Assembly (NCBI GenBank): GCA_023700805.1
Contig: JAMPYF010000042.1
Location: 1 to 37,157 of the forward strand
Length of the DNA: 37,157 nt
Reading direction: 5' to 3'
From: Sulfuritalea sp.
Lineage (GTDB): Bacteria; Pseudomonadota; Gammaproteobacteria; Burkholderiales; Rhodocyclaceae
The translations under genes and the position numbers were made by a program. Below are positions 1 to 8,026 of the stretch, one piece after another. The stretch's first letter is position 1, and every line of letters starts with the position of its first letter. Under the pieces are notes generated by a model, which worked only from the letters and a program-made list of their open reading frames with translations, was not told the DNA's origin and made no database searches.

Positions 1-31
1 CTGATGACACGGCGAATCGCCGTGTCATCAG
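1..31. repeat. Perfect inverted repeat (14-bp stem, AAT loop)
   Basis: Bases 1-14 (CTGATGACACGGCG) are exactly complementary to 18-31, with a 3-nt AAT loop. No T-run follows on either strand, so it does not look like a normal intrinsic terminator. Its right arm overlaps a copy of the dispersed 22-nt motif, which lies on the minus strand at 18-39, with flanking similarity to the copy at 24231 out to base 44. It could be the tail of the element upstream of the window or a REP-like unit. Confidence 0.75.
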
Positions 32-131
32 CGCCAACTCTTGCACGGGCAAAAATACCGGTTTCTGGTTAAGGACAGCTTAATCTCCGCGACCTATAGT
101 GGCTTTATCGATATGTTCAAAGCCACTCCAC

Positions 132-1202
132 ATGCGCCGCCTGCTCTCCGTACTGCTGCTCCTGCCGCCCCTGTTCGCCGCGGCCGACGACATCAAGCTT
201 TCTCCCGCACAAGCACTCCAAGCCGGCATTCAGACGGCGCAACTGGCTGAGCAGAAAGCCGCCGCCAGCCTGCGTCTGCCGGCCCAGGTCGTGGTGCCGC
301 CAGGACAAATCGAAATCGTCGCCGCCGCGGTGCCGGCCATGGTTGCCGTCGTGCGTGTCGCCTATGGCGATACGGTGAAGCAGGGTCAGCCGCTGTTGCG
401 GCTGCAGGGCGGACAGCTGCTGGAGCTGCAGCGCGACCACCTGGGCGCGCGCGCCCAGGCACAACTGGCGGCCGAGAACCGGCGCCGCGACGAGGCCTTG
501 TTCGCCGATGGCATCATTGCGCAAAGCCGTTTGTCGACCACGGTGGCCGTCGAGCAGCAGGCGGCAGCGCTGGCGAGCGAGAAACGGCGCGCGCTGCAAC
601 AGGCCGGCGTGGGCGAATCGGCCAAAGAAGTCACCGGCGTCGCCGAGTTGCGCGCGCCCTTCGACGGCGTAGTGCTCGAAGCCAATGCCCAACCCGGACA
701 GCGCGTCGATGCCATGACGCCGCTGCTGAAACTCGGCCGCCTCGCTCCGCTGTGGCTGGAAATCCAGGCCTCGCCGGCACAGGCGGCCGGCATTGCGCCG
801 GGCGATGCGGTGAGCATTGCCGGCTGCGCGCAGACCGGGCGGGTGACCCTGGTCGCGGCGCAAATGCAGGCGGCCAGCCAGTCGCTGCTGATCCGTGCCG
901 AACTGCGCAAGCCGGAGGGCTGCATCCGGCCCTTCCAGTACCTGCAGGCCGAGATCCGTCCGGCGCGGCAGCCGGAGGGGAAGACCTGGCGCCTGCCGGC
1001 CGCCGCCCTGGTCCGCCATCAGGGCCAGGTCTGGATCTTCGTCGAGGTGGCCGGCGGCTTTCGTCCGGTCGCCGTGAAGCTGCTCGACGAAGCGCCCGAC
1101 ACGGTACTGGTGGCCGCCGATCTCGCCGGCGAAACCCGCTTCGCAGTCAAGGGCGCGGCGATGCTGAAGGCATCGTGGCTGGGCCTCGGCGGAGCCAACT
1201 AG
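132..1202 (+). CDS. Periplasmic adaptor (membrane fusion protein) of a heavy-metal RND efflux system
   Basis: A 356-residue CzcB/CusB-like adaptor that would bridge the inner-membrane pump and the outer-membrane channel encoded just downstream. The start chosen is ATG 132, because the product then begins MRRLLSVLLLLPPLFAAADD, a good signal peptide ending near residue 18. An in-frame GTG at 99 would only add 11 residues before it. Two biotinyl/lipoyl-like half-motifs are visible (about residues 60-100, and 185-215 around APFDGVVLEANAQPGQRV), separated by an Ala/Gln-rich helical hairpin, then a beta-barrel region. No Met- or His-rich metal-binding N-terminus is seen. The stop is 1 nt before the pump start, so the two are co-transcribed. 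The metal is not determined. Confidence 0.88.
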   Translation: MRRLLSVLLLLPPLFAAADDIKLSPAQALQAGIQTAQLAEQKAAASLRLPAQVVVPPGQIEIVAAAVPAMVAVVRVAYGDTVKQGQPLLRLQGGQLLELQRDHLGARAQAQLAAENRRRDEALFADGIIAQSRLSTTVAVEQQAAALASEKRRALQQAGVGESAKEVTGVAELRAPFDGVVLEANAQPGQRVDAMTPLLKLGRLAPLWLEIQASPAQAAGIAPGDAVSIAGCAQTGRVTLVAAQMQAASQSLLIRAELRKPEGCIRPFQYLQAEIRPARQPEGKTWRLPAAALVRHQGQVWIFVEVAGGFRPVAVKLLDEAPDTVLVAADLAGETRFAVKGAAMLKASWLGLGGAN

Positions 1203-1203
1203 C

Positions 1204-4200
1204 ATGTTGCAAAAACTGGTCGAATTCGCGCTGACCCAGCGCCTGCTGGTGCTGATCGCCACCTTGCTGCTGATCGGCGCCGGCGCCTATGCCGTGCGCG
1301 GCTTGCCGATCGACGCCTACCCCGACGTGTCCTCGACCCAGGTCAAGATCATCGTCAAGGCGCCGGGCATGACGCCGGAGGAAGTCGAGGCGCGCGTGGT
1401 GACGCCGATCGAGCTGGAAATGCTCGGCATCCCCAGGCAGCGCAGCCTGCGCGCCGTGGCCAAGTACGCGATCGCCGACATCACGCTCGATTTCGAGGAC
1501 GGCGCCGACATCTACTGGGCGCGCCAGCAGGTATCCGAGCGGCTGGCGAGCGCGATGAAGGATTTTCCCGCCGATGTTTCCGGCGGCCTGGCGCCGATCA
1601 CCACGCCGCTGGGCGAGATGCTGATGTTCACCATCGAGGGCGACCTGTCGCTGGCGGAAAAGCGCAGCCTGCTCGACTGGGTGATCCGCCCGCAACTCAG
1701 GACGCTGCCCGGCGTCGCCGACGTCAATGCGCTGGGCGGCCACGTGCGCAGCTTCGAGGTGGTGCCCAACCTGCTGGCGCTGAAGGCGCGCGGCCTGAGC
1801 TTGAGCGACCTGCGCCGGGCGCTGGAGGCCAACAACCGCAACGACGGCGCCGGGCGCCTGACGGAGGGCGAGGAATCGCTGCTGGTGCGCGTCGAGGGCA
1901 GCGTCAAGACGCTCGACGACCTGCGCGCGATCCTGGTGCCCGATCCTCCCGGCGCGCATCCGGCCGGCTTCACCCCGCATGTCACGCGCGTCGGCGACGT
2001 CGCCGAGCTGCGCATCGGCAGCCTGACGCGCTATGGTTTCGTCACCCACGGCGGCAAGGAGGAGGCGGTCGAGGGCCTGGTGCTCGGCCTGCGCGGCGCC
2101 AATGCGCGCAGCGTGGTCGAAGGCGTGCGCGCCAAGCTGGCGGAGATTGCGCCCGCGCTGCCGCCGGGCGTGACGACGAAGATTTTCTACGACCGCGGCG
2201 CCCTGGTCGATCGCGCGATCGGCACCGTGGCCCGGGCGCTGGCCGAGGCCATCGTACTGGTCGTGATCCTGCTGCTGGCCTTCCTCGGCAATTTGCGCGC
2301 GGCGATCGCCGTGGCCTGCGTGCTGCCGCTGGCCGCGCTGGTGACCTTCATCCTGATGAGCGCCTTCGGCATGTCGGCCAACCTGATGAGCCTGGGTGGC
2401 CTGGCGATTGCCATCGGCATGCTGGTGGACGCCGCCGTGGTGGTGGTGGAGAACGTCGAAAGCCAGCTCGCCGACCCGGCCGGCGAAAAGCAGCCCTTCC
2501 TGCATCGCATCTACCGCGCCGTGCGCGAGGTGACCGAGCCCGTGGTGTCCGGCATGGCCATCATCGTCATCGTCTTCCTGCCGCTGCTGACCCTGCAGGG
2601 GCTGGAAGGCAAGCTTTTCGTGCCGGTCGCGCTGACCATCATCTTTGCGTTGTCCGGCTCCTTGCTGTTGTCATTGACCGTGATCCCGGTGTTGAGCTCC
2701 TACCTGCTCAAACCCACTGTCGGACATCGCGAACCCTGGCTGCCGCGCCAGGCGACGCGGCTTTACGAACCCCTGCTGCGCTGGAGCCTGGCCAATGCGC
2801 GCAAGGTGATCATGGTCGCGCTGGCGGCGCTGGCCGCCACCATCGCCGCCTTCTTTCTGCTCGGCAAGACCTTCATGCCGACCATGGACGAGGGCGACAT
2901 CCTGATGCAACTGGCCAAGCTGCCCTCGATCAGCCTGGAGCAGAGCGCGCGCACCGATCTCGCGGTGCAAAAGGCCTTGCTGGAAAAGATACCGGAGATC
3001 AGGGACATCGTCGCCCGCACCGGCTCCGACGAGCTTGGCCTGGACCCGATGGGGCTCAACGAGACCGACAGCTTCCTGGTGCTCGCGCCGCGCAAGGACT
3101 GGCGCCAGCCGGACAAGGAATGGCTGACCAACGAAATCCGCAAGGTGCTCGCCGATTTTCCCGGCATGGACATCGCCTTCACCCAGCCGATCGAAATGCG
3201 CGTCTCGGAGATGCTGACCGGAACCCGCGGCGATCTGGCGATCAAGATTTTCGGCACCGATCTGGGCGAACTCAACGCGCTGGCCGAGAAGATCGCCGCA
3301 CTGCTGAAGACCGTGCCCGGCGCGCAGGACGTGCTGACCGTGAAGAACGAAGGCGTGCAGTACTTCACGGTGGAAGTCGATCGCCTGATGGCGGGGCGCT
3401 TCGGGCTTTCCATCGAGGACATCGCTTCGGCGCTGCGGGCGCAGGTCGAGGGACAGGCCCTGGGTCTGGTGCTCGAAGGCGGCCGCCGCACGCCGCTGGT
3501 GATCCGCGGCAGCGAGGAGTTGCGCCTGTCGCCGGCCTTGTTCGCCGGCGTGCATCTGGCGCTGCCGAACGGCGAAACCGTGCCGCTCTCGGCATTGGCC
3601 AGCCTCAAGCGGCTGGCCGGTCCGGTCAAGGTCGATCACGAGAACGCCGCGCGCCTGGTGGTGGTCCAGGCCAACGTCACCGGCCGCGACCTGGTCGGTT
3701 TCGTCGAAGAAGCCAAGGCGAAGGTGGCGGCCGAGTTGAAGCTGCCCGTCGGCTATCGACTGGCCTGGGGCGGCCAGTTCGAGAACCAGCAGCGCGCCGC
3801 CAAGCGCCTGATGCTGGTGGTGCCGATCGCCCTGGCGCTGATCTTCCACATCCTGTTCACCACCTTCGGCTCGCTGCGGCAGGCGGCGATGGTCTTCGTC
3901 AATATCCCGTTCGCGCTGATCGGCGGCGTCTTCGCCCTGCTCATCGCCGGCGAATATCTGTCGGTACCGGCTTCGGTCGGCTTCATCGCCTTGCTCGGCA
4001 TCGCGGTGCTCAACGGCCTGGTGTTGATTTCCTACTTCAACCAGTTGCGCGCGCAAGGCATGCCGCTGGCGCGCGTGGTGATCGAGGGCTCGAAGCGCCG
4101 CCTGCGGCCGGTGCTGATGACCGCCAGCATCGCCGCCTTCGGCCTGGTGCCGCTGCTGTTCGCCACCGGGCCGGGGTCGGAGATCCAGCGGCCACTGGCC

Positions 4201-4290
4201 ATTGTCGTCATCGGCGGCCTGATCACCTCGACGCTGCTGACCCTGGTGATGCTACCCATCCTCTATCAACGCTGGGGAAATGAGACATGA
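1204..4290 (+). CDS. HME-family RND heavy-metal efflux pump (CzcA/CusA-like)
   Basis: A 1028-residue inner-membrane proton/metal antiporter of full family length. TM1 is at about residues 10-30 and is followed by the family-typical GLPIDAYPDVSSTQV. TM4 carries AIG-x3-DAA-x4-EN, with the proton-relay pair D409 and E416, which correspond in spacing to CzcA D408 and E415. CzcA D402 is replaced by Ala (residue 403), as in Cu/Ag-type (CusA, HME4) pumps. The second periplasmic half has MRVSEMLTGTRGD and TM10-11 has YLSVPASVGFIALLGIAVLNG, which read more like divalent-metal CzcA proteins. The specificity is therefore ambiguous. The stop codon overlaps the start of the next gene (ATGA 4287-4290), which indicates translational coupling. 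Confidence 0.93.
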   Translation: MLQKLVEFALTQRLLVLIATLLLIGAGAYAVRGLPIDAYPDVSSTQVKIIVKAPGMTPEEVEARVVTPIELEMLGIPRQRSLRAVAKYAIADITLDFEDGADIYWARQQVSERLASAMKDFPADVSGGLAPITTPLGEMLMFTIEGDLSLAEKRSLLDWVIRPQLRTLPGVADVNALGGHVRSFEVVPNLLALKARGLSLSDLRRALEANNRNDGAGRLTEGEESLLVRVEGSVKTLDDLRAILVPDPPGAHPAGFTPHVTRVGDVAELRIGSLTRYGFVTHGGKEEAVEGLVLGLRGANARSVVEGVRAKLAEIAPALPPGVTTKIFYDRGALVDRAIGTVARALAEAIVLVVILLLAFLGNLRAAIAVACVLPLAALVTFILMSAFGMSANLMSLGGLAIAIGMLVDAAVVVVENVESQLADPAGEKQPFLHRIYRAVREVTEPVVSGMAIIVIVFLPLLTLQGLEGKLFVPVALTIIFALSGSLLLSLTVIPVLSSYLLKPTVGHREPWLPRQATRLYEPLLRWSLANARKVIMVALAALAATIAAFFLLGKTFMPTMDEGDILMQLAKLPSISLEQSARTDLAVQKALLEKIPEIRDIVARTGSDELGLDPMGLNETDSFLVLAPRKDWRQPDKEWLTNEIRKVLADFPGMDIAFTQPIEMRVSEMLTGTRGDLAIKIFGTDLGELNALAEKIAALLKTVPGAQDVLTVKNEGVQYFTVEVDRLMAGRFGLSIEDIASALRAQVEGQALGLVLEGGRRTPLVIRGSEELRLSPALFAGVHLALPNGETVPLSALASLKRLAGPVKVDHENAARLVVVQANVTGRDLVGFVEEAKAKVAAELKLPVGYRLAWGGQFENQQRAAKRLMLVVPIALALIFHILFTTFGSLRQAAMVFVNIPFALIGGVFALLIAGEYLSVPASVGFIALLGIAVLNGLVLISYFNQLRAQGMPLARVVIEGSKRRLRPVLMTASIAAFGLVPLLFATGPGSEIQRPLAIVVIGGLITSTLLTLVMLPILYQRWGNET

Positions 4291-4601
4291 AGAAACGCCT
4301 CGACGCCTGCCTGACCCTGATCCTGCCCAAGGGGCTGGAAGCCCGCATCCTCGACAAGCTGCTGCTGCATCCGGAATGGGTCGGCCCCTTCAATACCCAT
4401 CGCGTCGAGGGCCATGGCGATCCCGCCGGCATCGAGAGTCCGCGCGAGCAGGTGCGCGGCCGCGCCGAGCGGGTACGCACCGAGATCCTGATGGATGCGC
4501 GCCATGTGACGGACCTGCTGCAAGAACTGCGCAGCGAATTTCCGAGCCGGGACGTGGCCTGGTGGCTGAGCCCCGTGCTCGATTCGGGAACTTTGGCATG
4601 A
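4287..4601 (+). CDS. Small DUF3240-like protein of the metal-efflux operon
   Basis: A 104-residue soluble protein without signal peptide or membrane segment. It resembles DUF3240 family members, which are repeatedly found between czcA-like and czcC-like genes in Betaproteobacteria; that assignment is from memory of the family and context. The pattern LTLILPKGLEARILDKLLLHPEW at the start and EILMDARHVTDLLQEL later suggests a small ferredoxin-like alpha/beta fold. A metal-sensing or pump-modulating role is inference. It overlaps the pump gene by 4 nt upstream and the outer-membrane factor gene by 4 nt downstream, so its dose is locked to the efflux complex. Confidence 0.75.
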   Translation: MKKRLDACLTLILPKGLEARILDKLLLHPEWVGPFNTHRVEGHGDPAGIESPREQVRGRAERVRTEILMDARHVTDLLQELRSEFPSRDVAWWLSPVLDSGTLA

Positions 4602-5863
4602 AGCGCTTGTTGATCCTGTTGCTGTGGCCCCTGGCGGCGCTGGCCGTCGATGCGCCCGACCTGCCGCCCGCAGCGCAGGTCGAGAAGGCGCTGCGCGCCC
4701 ATCCCCTGGTGCATGCAGCGAGCTTCGGTGTGCGGGCCGAAGAAGCCAACCGCGAGCGGCTGGAAGCCGGTCCCCACGAGTTCGCCATCAGGCTTGCCAG
4801 CCAGCAGCGGCGCGAGCGTGCGCCTGGCCTCGGCTACCGCGAACATGAGATCGGCATCGAGCGCGCCATCCGCCTGCCGGGGAAGGCGGCGCGGGATGCG
4901 GAACTGGGTGCCGTCGGCGTGGAACAGGCCCGCTTCGAACTGGGCGACGCCCTGCATGAAAGTGCGCGGCTGTTGCTCAGCCGCTGGTTCGACTGGCAGC
5001 GCGCCGCCGCGGCGGCGCGGGAATGGGCGGCGCAGGTGGAGAGCCTGCAGGCGCTGCACGAGGTGGTCGGCAAGAGAGTTGGCGCTGGCGATGCGGCGAA
5101 GCTGGAACAACTGCTGTCCGGCGCCCAGCTGGCGCAAGCGCAGGGCCAGCAGGCGCAGGCGGGCAACCGTCAGGAGCGCGCCGCGCTCGAATTCACCCAG
5201 CATTTCCCCGCCATTGCGCTGCCGGCGCAAGTGGCGCAAGCGGCTGGCGAGGGACCGCCGGCCGTTGCCGGTGCGCCCGCTGACTGGCGCGAGCGGATTC
5301 TGGCCCATAGCCATGAACTTGCCCTGGCCCGCGGCGGCGCCCGGCGTGGACGGCTCGTGGCGCAGCGCCTCGATGCCGAGCGCCTGCCCGATCCGACACT
5401 CGGCCTCAGCTACGGCAGCGAGCGCGACGGTCAGGAACGCATCGTCGGCCTGCAACTGACCATTCCGCTGCCGGGCAGCGGGCGCGCCGCCTCGGCGCGG
5501 GCCGGCGCGGCCGCGGCCGAGGCCGCCGGTGCGCGCGAGGCCCTGGTCCTGGCGCGCGTCGACGCCGAGGCGCAGCGCACGGTGCGGCAAGCGCAAAGCA
5601 GCCGCGAGCAGTGGCTGCGGCTGGCGGATGTCGCGCGGCGCATGGATGACAATGTGAGCCTGCTGGAAAAGGCCTGGCGCCTGGGCGAGGGCCAGTTGGC
5701 GGAATTGCAGAACGCCCGCCGCCAGGCCATCGAGGCAAGGCTGGCGGCGACGCAGGCGCGGCTGGACGCCAGCGAGGCGCGCTACCGTTTACTGCTCGAT
5801 GCGCACCAGCTGTGGCATCTGGACGACGTCGCCGCCGGTGCCGACGCCGGCGCGGCGCGCTGA
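4598..5863 (+). CDS. TolC-family outer-membrane factor of the metal RND system (CzcC-like)
   Basis: A 421-residue outer-membrane channel component. Start ATG 4598 overlaps the TGA of the preceding gene (ATGA) and gives a clean signal peptide, MKRLLILLLWPLAALA, with cleavage near residue 16-18. The frame is open further upstream but that part overlaps the DUF3240 gene. Two internally similar halves of long Ala/Arg/Glu-rich helices are seen, as in OEP repeats: residues about 20-210, then 220-415 beginning near ADWRERILAHSHELALARG. A glycine/arginine turn, LTIPLPGSGRAASARAG, is typical of CzcC proteins. It closes the four-gene operon. A copy of the dispersed 22-nt motif (5077-5098) lies inside the gene. 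Confidence 0.88.
   Translation: MKRLLILLLWPLAALAVDAPDLPPAAQVEKALRAHPLVHAASFGVRAEEANRERLEAGPHEFAIRLASQQRRERAPGLGYREHEIGIERAIRLPGKAARDAELGAVGVEQARFELGDALHESARLLLSRWFDWQRAAAAAREWAAQVESLQALHEVVGKRVGAGDAAKLEQLLSGAQLAQAQGQQAQAGNRQERAALEFTQHFPAIALPAQVAQAAGEGPPAVAGAPADWRERILAHSHELALARGGARRGRLVAQRLDAERLPDPTLGLSYGSERDGQERIVGLQLTIPLPGSGRAASARAGAAAAEAAGAREALVLARVDAEAQRTVRQAQSSREQWLRLADVARRMDDNVSLLEKAWRLGEGQLAELQNARRQAIEARLAATQARLDASEARYRLLLDAHQLWHLDDVAAGADAGAAR
5077..5098 (+). repeat. Dispersed 22-nt motif, copy 2 (20/22)
   Basis: Contains the core AGTTGGCGCTG and matches the 24236 copy at 20 of 22 positions. It is inside the outer-membrane factor gene, where it encodes VGAGDAA. Confidence 0.7.
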
Positions 5864-5910
5864 AGCACGGCGGCTTGCTTCGTTTGCATGAACCTACAAT
5901 CAGCATTTTG

Positions 5911-6024
5911 TCCGCAGATTTTGCAGATTAACGCAGATGGAGCAGGGCGTTAGCTGGCCAGGAGGCAGCACCCTCCGGGTAAGCCGATGGCACTGGCCAC
6001 TGTTCTATCTGCGTCATCTGCGGA
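5911..6024. repeat. Inverted CCGCAGAT/ACGCAGAT-type repeat between efflux operon and cyclase
   Basis: The 207-bp gap 5864-6070 holds TCCGCAGATTTTGCAGATTAACGCAGAT at 5911-5938 (written on the plus strand, in pieces of CCGCAGAT and ACGCAGAT), and the opposite orientation at 6007-6024 (ATCTGCGTCATCTGCGGA). About 68 nt lies between the arms. Similar CGCAGAT-rich repeats occur between genes in many proteobacterial genomes. It may be a miniature non-autonomous element; no transposase or target-site duplication was identified. A short open frame between the arms is not a convincing gene. Confidence 0.6.
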
Positions 6025-6070
6025 TTGAACTGAGATTCTTAGGATCAATCTGCGACGCTCCTTCGGCACG

Positions 6071-6679
6071 GTGCGGGCGCTGACCGAGCGCCTGCGGCGA
6101 TATTCGGAATGGTCGCTCGGACGCGGGATTCTCAACCGGGCCATCGCCGATGAAAGCACGCTGGCCTTGCAGCGCCTGGAGCGCGCAATCCTGTTCATGG
6201 ATATCCGCGGATTCACGGCGTGGGCCGAGCGGCAGTCGCCGGAAGTGGTGGTCGGCCTGCTCAACGCCTACTACCGGGTGGCGGAGCAGGCCTTGGGCGG
6301 GGAGCCGCCGATCAAGCTCAAATACACGGCCGACGAGGTCATGGCCGTCTTTGCCGACGCCGCAACGGCGGCGAAATTCGGTCCGCTCATGCTGGCTGCC
6401 GCATTGCGGCTCCTGTCCGCGGACAATCTGACGGCAGGCGCCGGCCTGCACCATGGACAGGTGGTGGAAGGCATCCTGGGTGGAGAGGGCGCAAAGGCCT
6501 ACGACTTCATCGGCGATACGGTGAATACCGCGCAACGCCTCTGCGATGCCGCCGGCCCCGGGGAAATGCTGGTGTCACGCGCCGCGTGCCGCGCTGCCGG
6601 CCTGGCGACCGGCGAGTTTCGGGAGATCTCCGCCAAGGGCAAGCGCGAGCCCATCTATGCCGCCTTGATGACAGCCTGA
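6071..6679 (+). CDS. Soluble class III adenylate cyclase (catalytic domain only)
   Basis: A 202-residue class III nucleotide cyclase that would make cAMP from ATP in the cytoplasm. All key residues are present. D44 in FMDIRGFT and D88 in KYTADEV bind metal. K84 with D145 (YDFIGD) is the adenine-specifying pair, pointing to ATP rather than GTP. N152 and R156 (VNTAQR) are the transition-state residues. No membrane or sensor domain is attached. Start GTG 6071 is a guess: the frame is open back to 6029 and no good ribosome-binding site is visible. The inverted repeat ending near 6024 lies just upstream, so the gene could be a 5'-truncated remnant of a longer cyclase. cAMP is a known output of Chp-type chemosensory systems; a link here is only positional. 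Confidence 0.85.
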   Translation: MRALTERLRRYSEWSLGRGILNRAIADESTLALQRLERAILFMDIRGFTAWAERQSPEVVVGLLNAYYRVAEQALGGEPPIKLKYTADEVMAVFADAATAAKFGPLMLAAALRLLSADNLTAGAGLHHGQVVEGILGGEGAKAYDFIGDTVNTAQRLCDAAGPGEMLVSRAACRAAGLATGEFREISAKGKREPIYAALMTA

Positions 6680-6692
6680 CGCCCCCTGCCTC

Positions 6693-8021
6693 TCAGAACG
6701 TGAGTTCGATCCGCGCGCCTATCAGCGTGGCGTTGCGCGCCGCCGCGGCGCCGCCGGGGTGGCGAATGTATTGAAGATCGGGCTGCAGCGCGAGCCAGGG
6801 CCGGAGTGCCGCGCGCCAGGTGATCTCGAACGCCTCTTCCGCCGGTGCCGTGTCGATGCCCGCGGCGGCCTGCACGGCGCGCCACTTCGGGCTCAGACGG
6901 CCGCGCGTCCAGCCCAGGGCGAGGCTGTCGTCCGGCCGGCCGGCGAGCGGGCCGCGAATGCGCAGGCCGAGGTTCCACATGCGGTCGATGGCGATCGCAT
7001 GGCCGTCGCTGAAGGCGTAGCGGCCGAAGGCCGTGACGTCCCGTCCGGCTTCGCCGCCGAGGCTGAACAGGCTGCGCTCGGCCAGTATGTAGCCGCCCTG
7101 CGCGCGGCGCTGCAGCGGACTGCCGTCGGCGTCGAGGTCGAGTTGATCCGCCACCCGGTTGCCATAACGCCAGAAGCCGATCGCATACTTGCTGAGGCCG
7201 CCGTATTTTTCGTGGGCGACCAGTTCCGGCGTTGGCCGTACCCGGGCCGGGTCGACGGGTTCGAAGCTGTGACCAGTCTCCAGCGGCATCCAGGCGATTT
7301 CGCCGATGACGAAGGCGCCGTCGCCCCTGGCGAAGCGTATCGCCGTGGCCCTGGGCCGCGCCGGGTCGTTGGGTACGCCGTCCATCAGCGCCGCCATCGC
7401 ATAGACCTCGCGATCGGCGAAGAATGCCTTGGCGCGGAGGCCGAAGGCGGCGTTGTTGAAAATCGACGGTGCATTGGTCAGCGCCAGGTCGGCCGGTGTG
7501 CCATAGGCCGGATGCAACAGCGTCGCCGCCGAATCCAGGGCGAAGAACTCGGCGTCGATCGGGTAGATGCCTGCCAGCAGCGAAAAGCGATCGTCGAAAA
7601 AGCCCTTCTGCAGCCAGGCATGGAACAGGCGCGTGGTCGACACCGGCACCTCGATGTTGCTGACGCCCATCAGGCTGCCGGTGTGTCGCGCATTGATGCC
7701 GGCACCGGTGTCGGTGTCGGTATTCACATAGGCGACGGCATTGCCCCAGCCCAGCAGCTTTTCCAGGTCGGCGCGCAGCTTCAATTCCAGGTGGCTCAGC
7801 GTGCGGCCGCCGTTCCCGGCCCCGCCGCGGTTGTGCAGATGGTCGAGCCTGAGTCCGCCCTCCAGCGCGATACCGCGCTGCCAGAGCGCACTGCGGGCGC
7901 TGCCCCAGTCGCCGCTGAGGGTCGTCGCGGCATAGTCGGGGGCGGTCTCGGCCGCAACGGTCGCCAGCGACAGGCTGGCGAGGAGCATGCCTGCGGTGGC
8001 GTGAAGTCGCCCGTTCAGCAC
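6693..8021 (-). CDS. OprB-type carbohydrate-selective porin
   Basis: A 442-residue outer-membrane beta-barrel of the OprB/carbohydrate porin family. After the signal peptide comes the family hallmark LSGDWGSARSALWQRGIALEGG. Amphipathic strands with aromatic girdles follow, and the protein ends IELTF with a C-terminal Phe, as expected for Bam-dependent insertion. The start is taken as GTG 8021, which gives MLNGRLHATAGMLLASLSLATVAA, a complete signal peptide. ATG 7988 would leave a signal peptide without a basic N-region. The gene lies 5 bp after the ene-reductase stop, so both are probably one transcript. The substrate is unknown; family members pass sugars or other small solutes. No transporter, regulator or sugar kinase is adjacent. 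Confidence 0.85.
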   Translation of the reverse strand: MLNGRLHATAGMLLASLSLATVAAETAPDYAATTLSGDWGSARSALWQRGIALEGGLRLDHLHNRGGAGNGGRTLSHLELKLRADLEKLLGWGNAVAYVNTDTDTGAGINARHTGSLMGVSNIEVPVSTTRLFHAWLQKGFFDDRFSLLAGIYPIDAEFFALDSAATLLHPAYGTPADLALTNAPSIFNNAAFGLRAKAFFADREVYAMAALMDGVPNDPARPRATAIRFARGDGAFVIGEIAWMPLETGHSFEPVDPARVRPTPELVAHEKYGGLSKYAIGFWRYGNRVADQLDLDADGSPLQRRAQGGYILAERSLFSLGGEAGRDVTAFGRYAFSDGHAIAIDRMWNLGLRIRGPLAGRPDDSLALGWTRGRLSPKWRAVQAAAGIDTAPAEEAFEITWRAALRPWLALQPDLQYIRHPGGAAAARNATLIGARIELTF

Positions 8022-8026
8022 GTCGC

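Noticed and set aside
1..31. Intrinsic terminator at the window start
   Set aside because: The stem is strong but there is no T-run on either strand; it was kept only as an inverted repeat.
1147..4056. Long minus-strand open frames opposite the RND pump gene
   Set aside because: High-GC shadows of the pump gene; the compositions are His/Gln/Arg/Ala-rich and no family is recognised.
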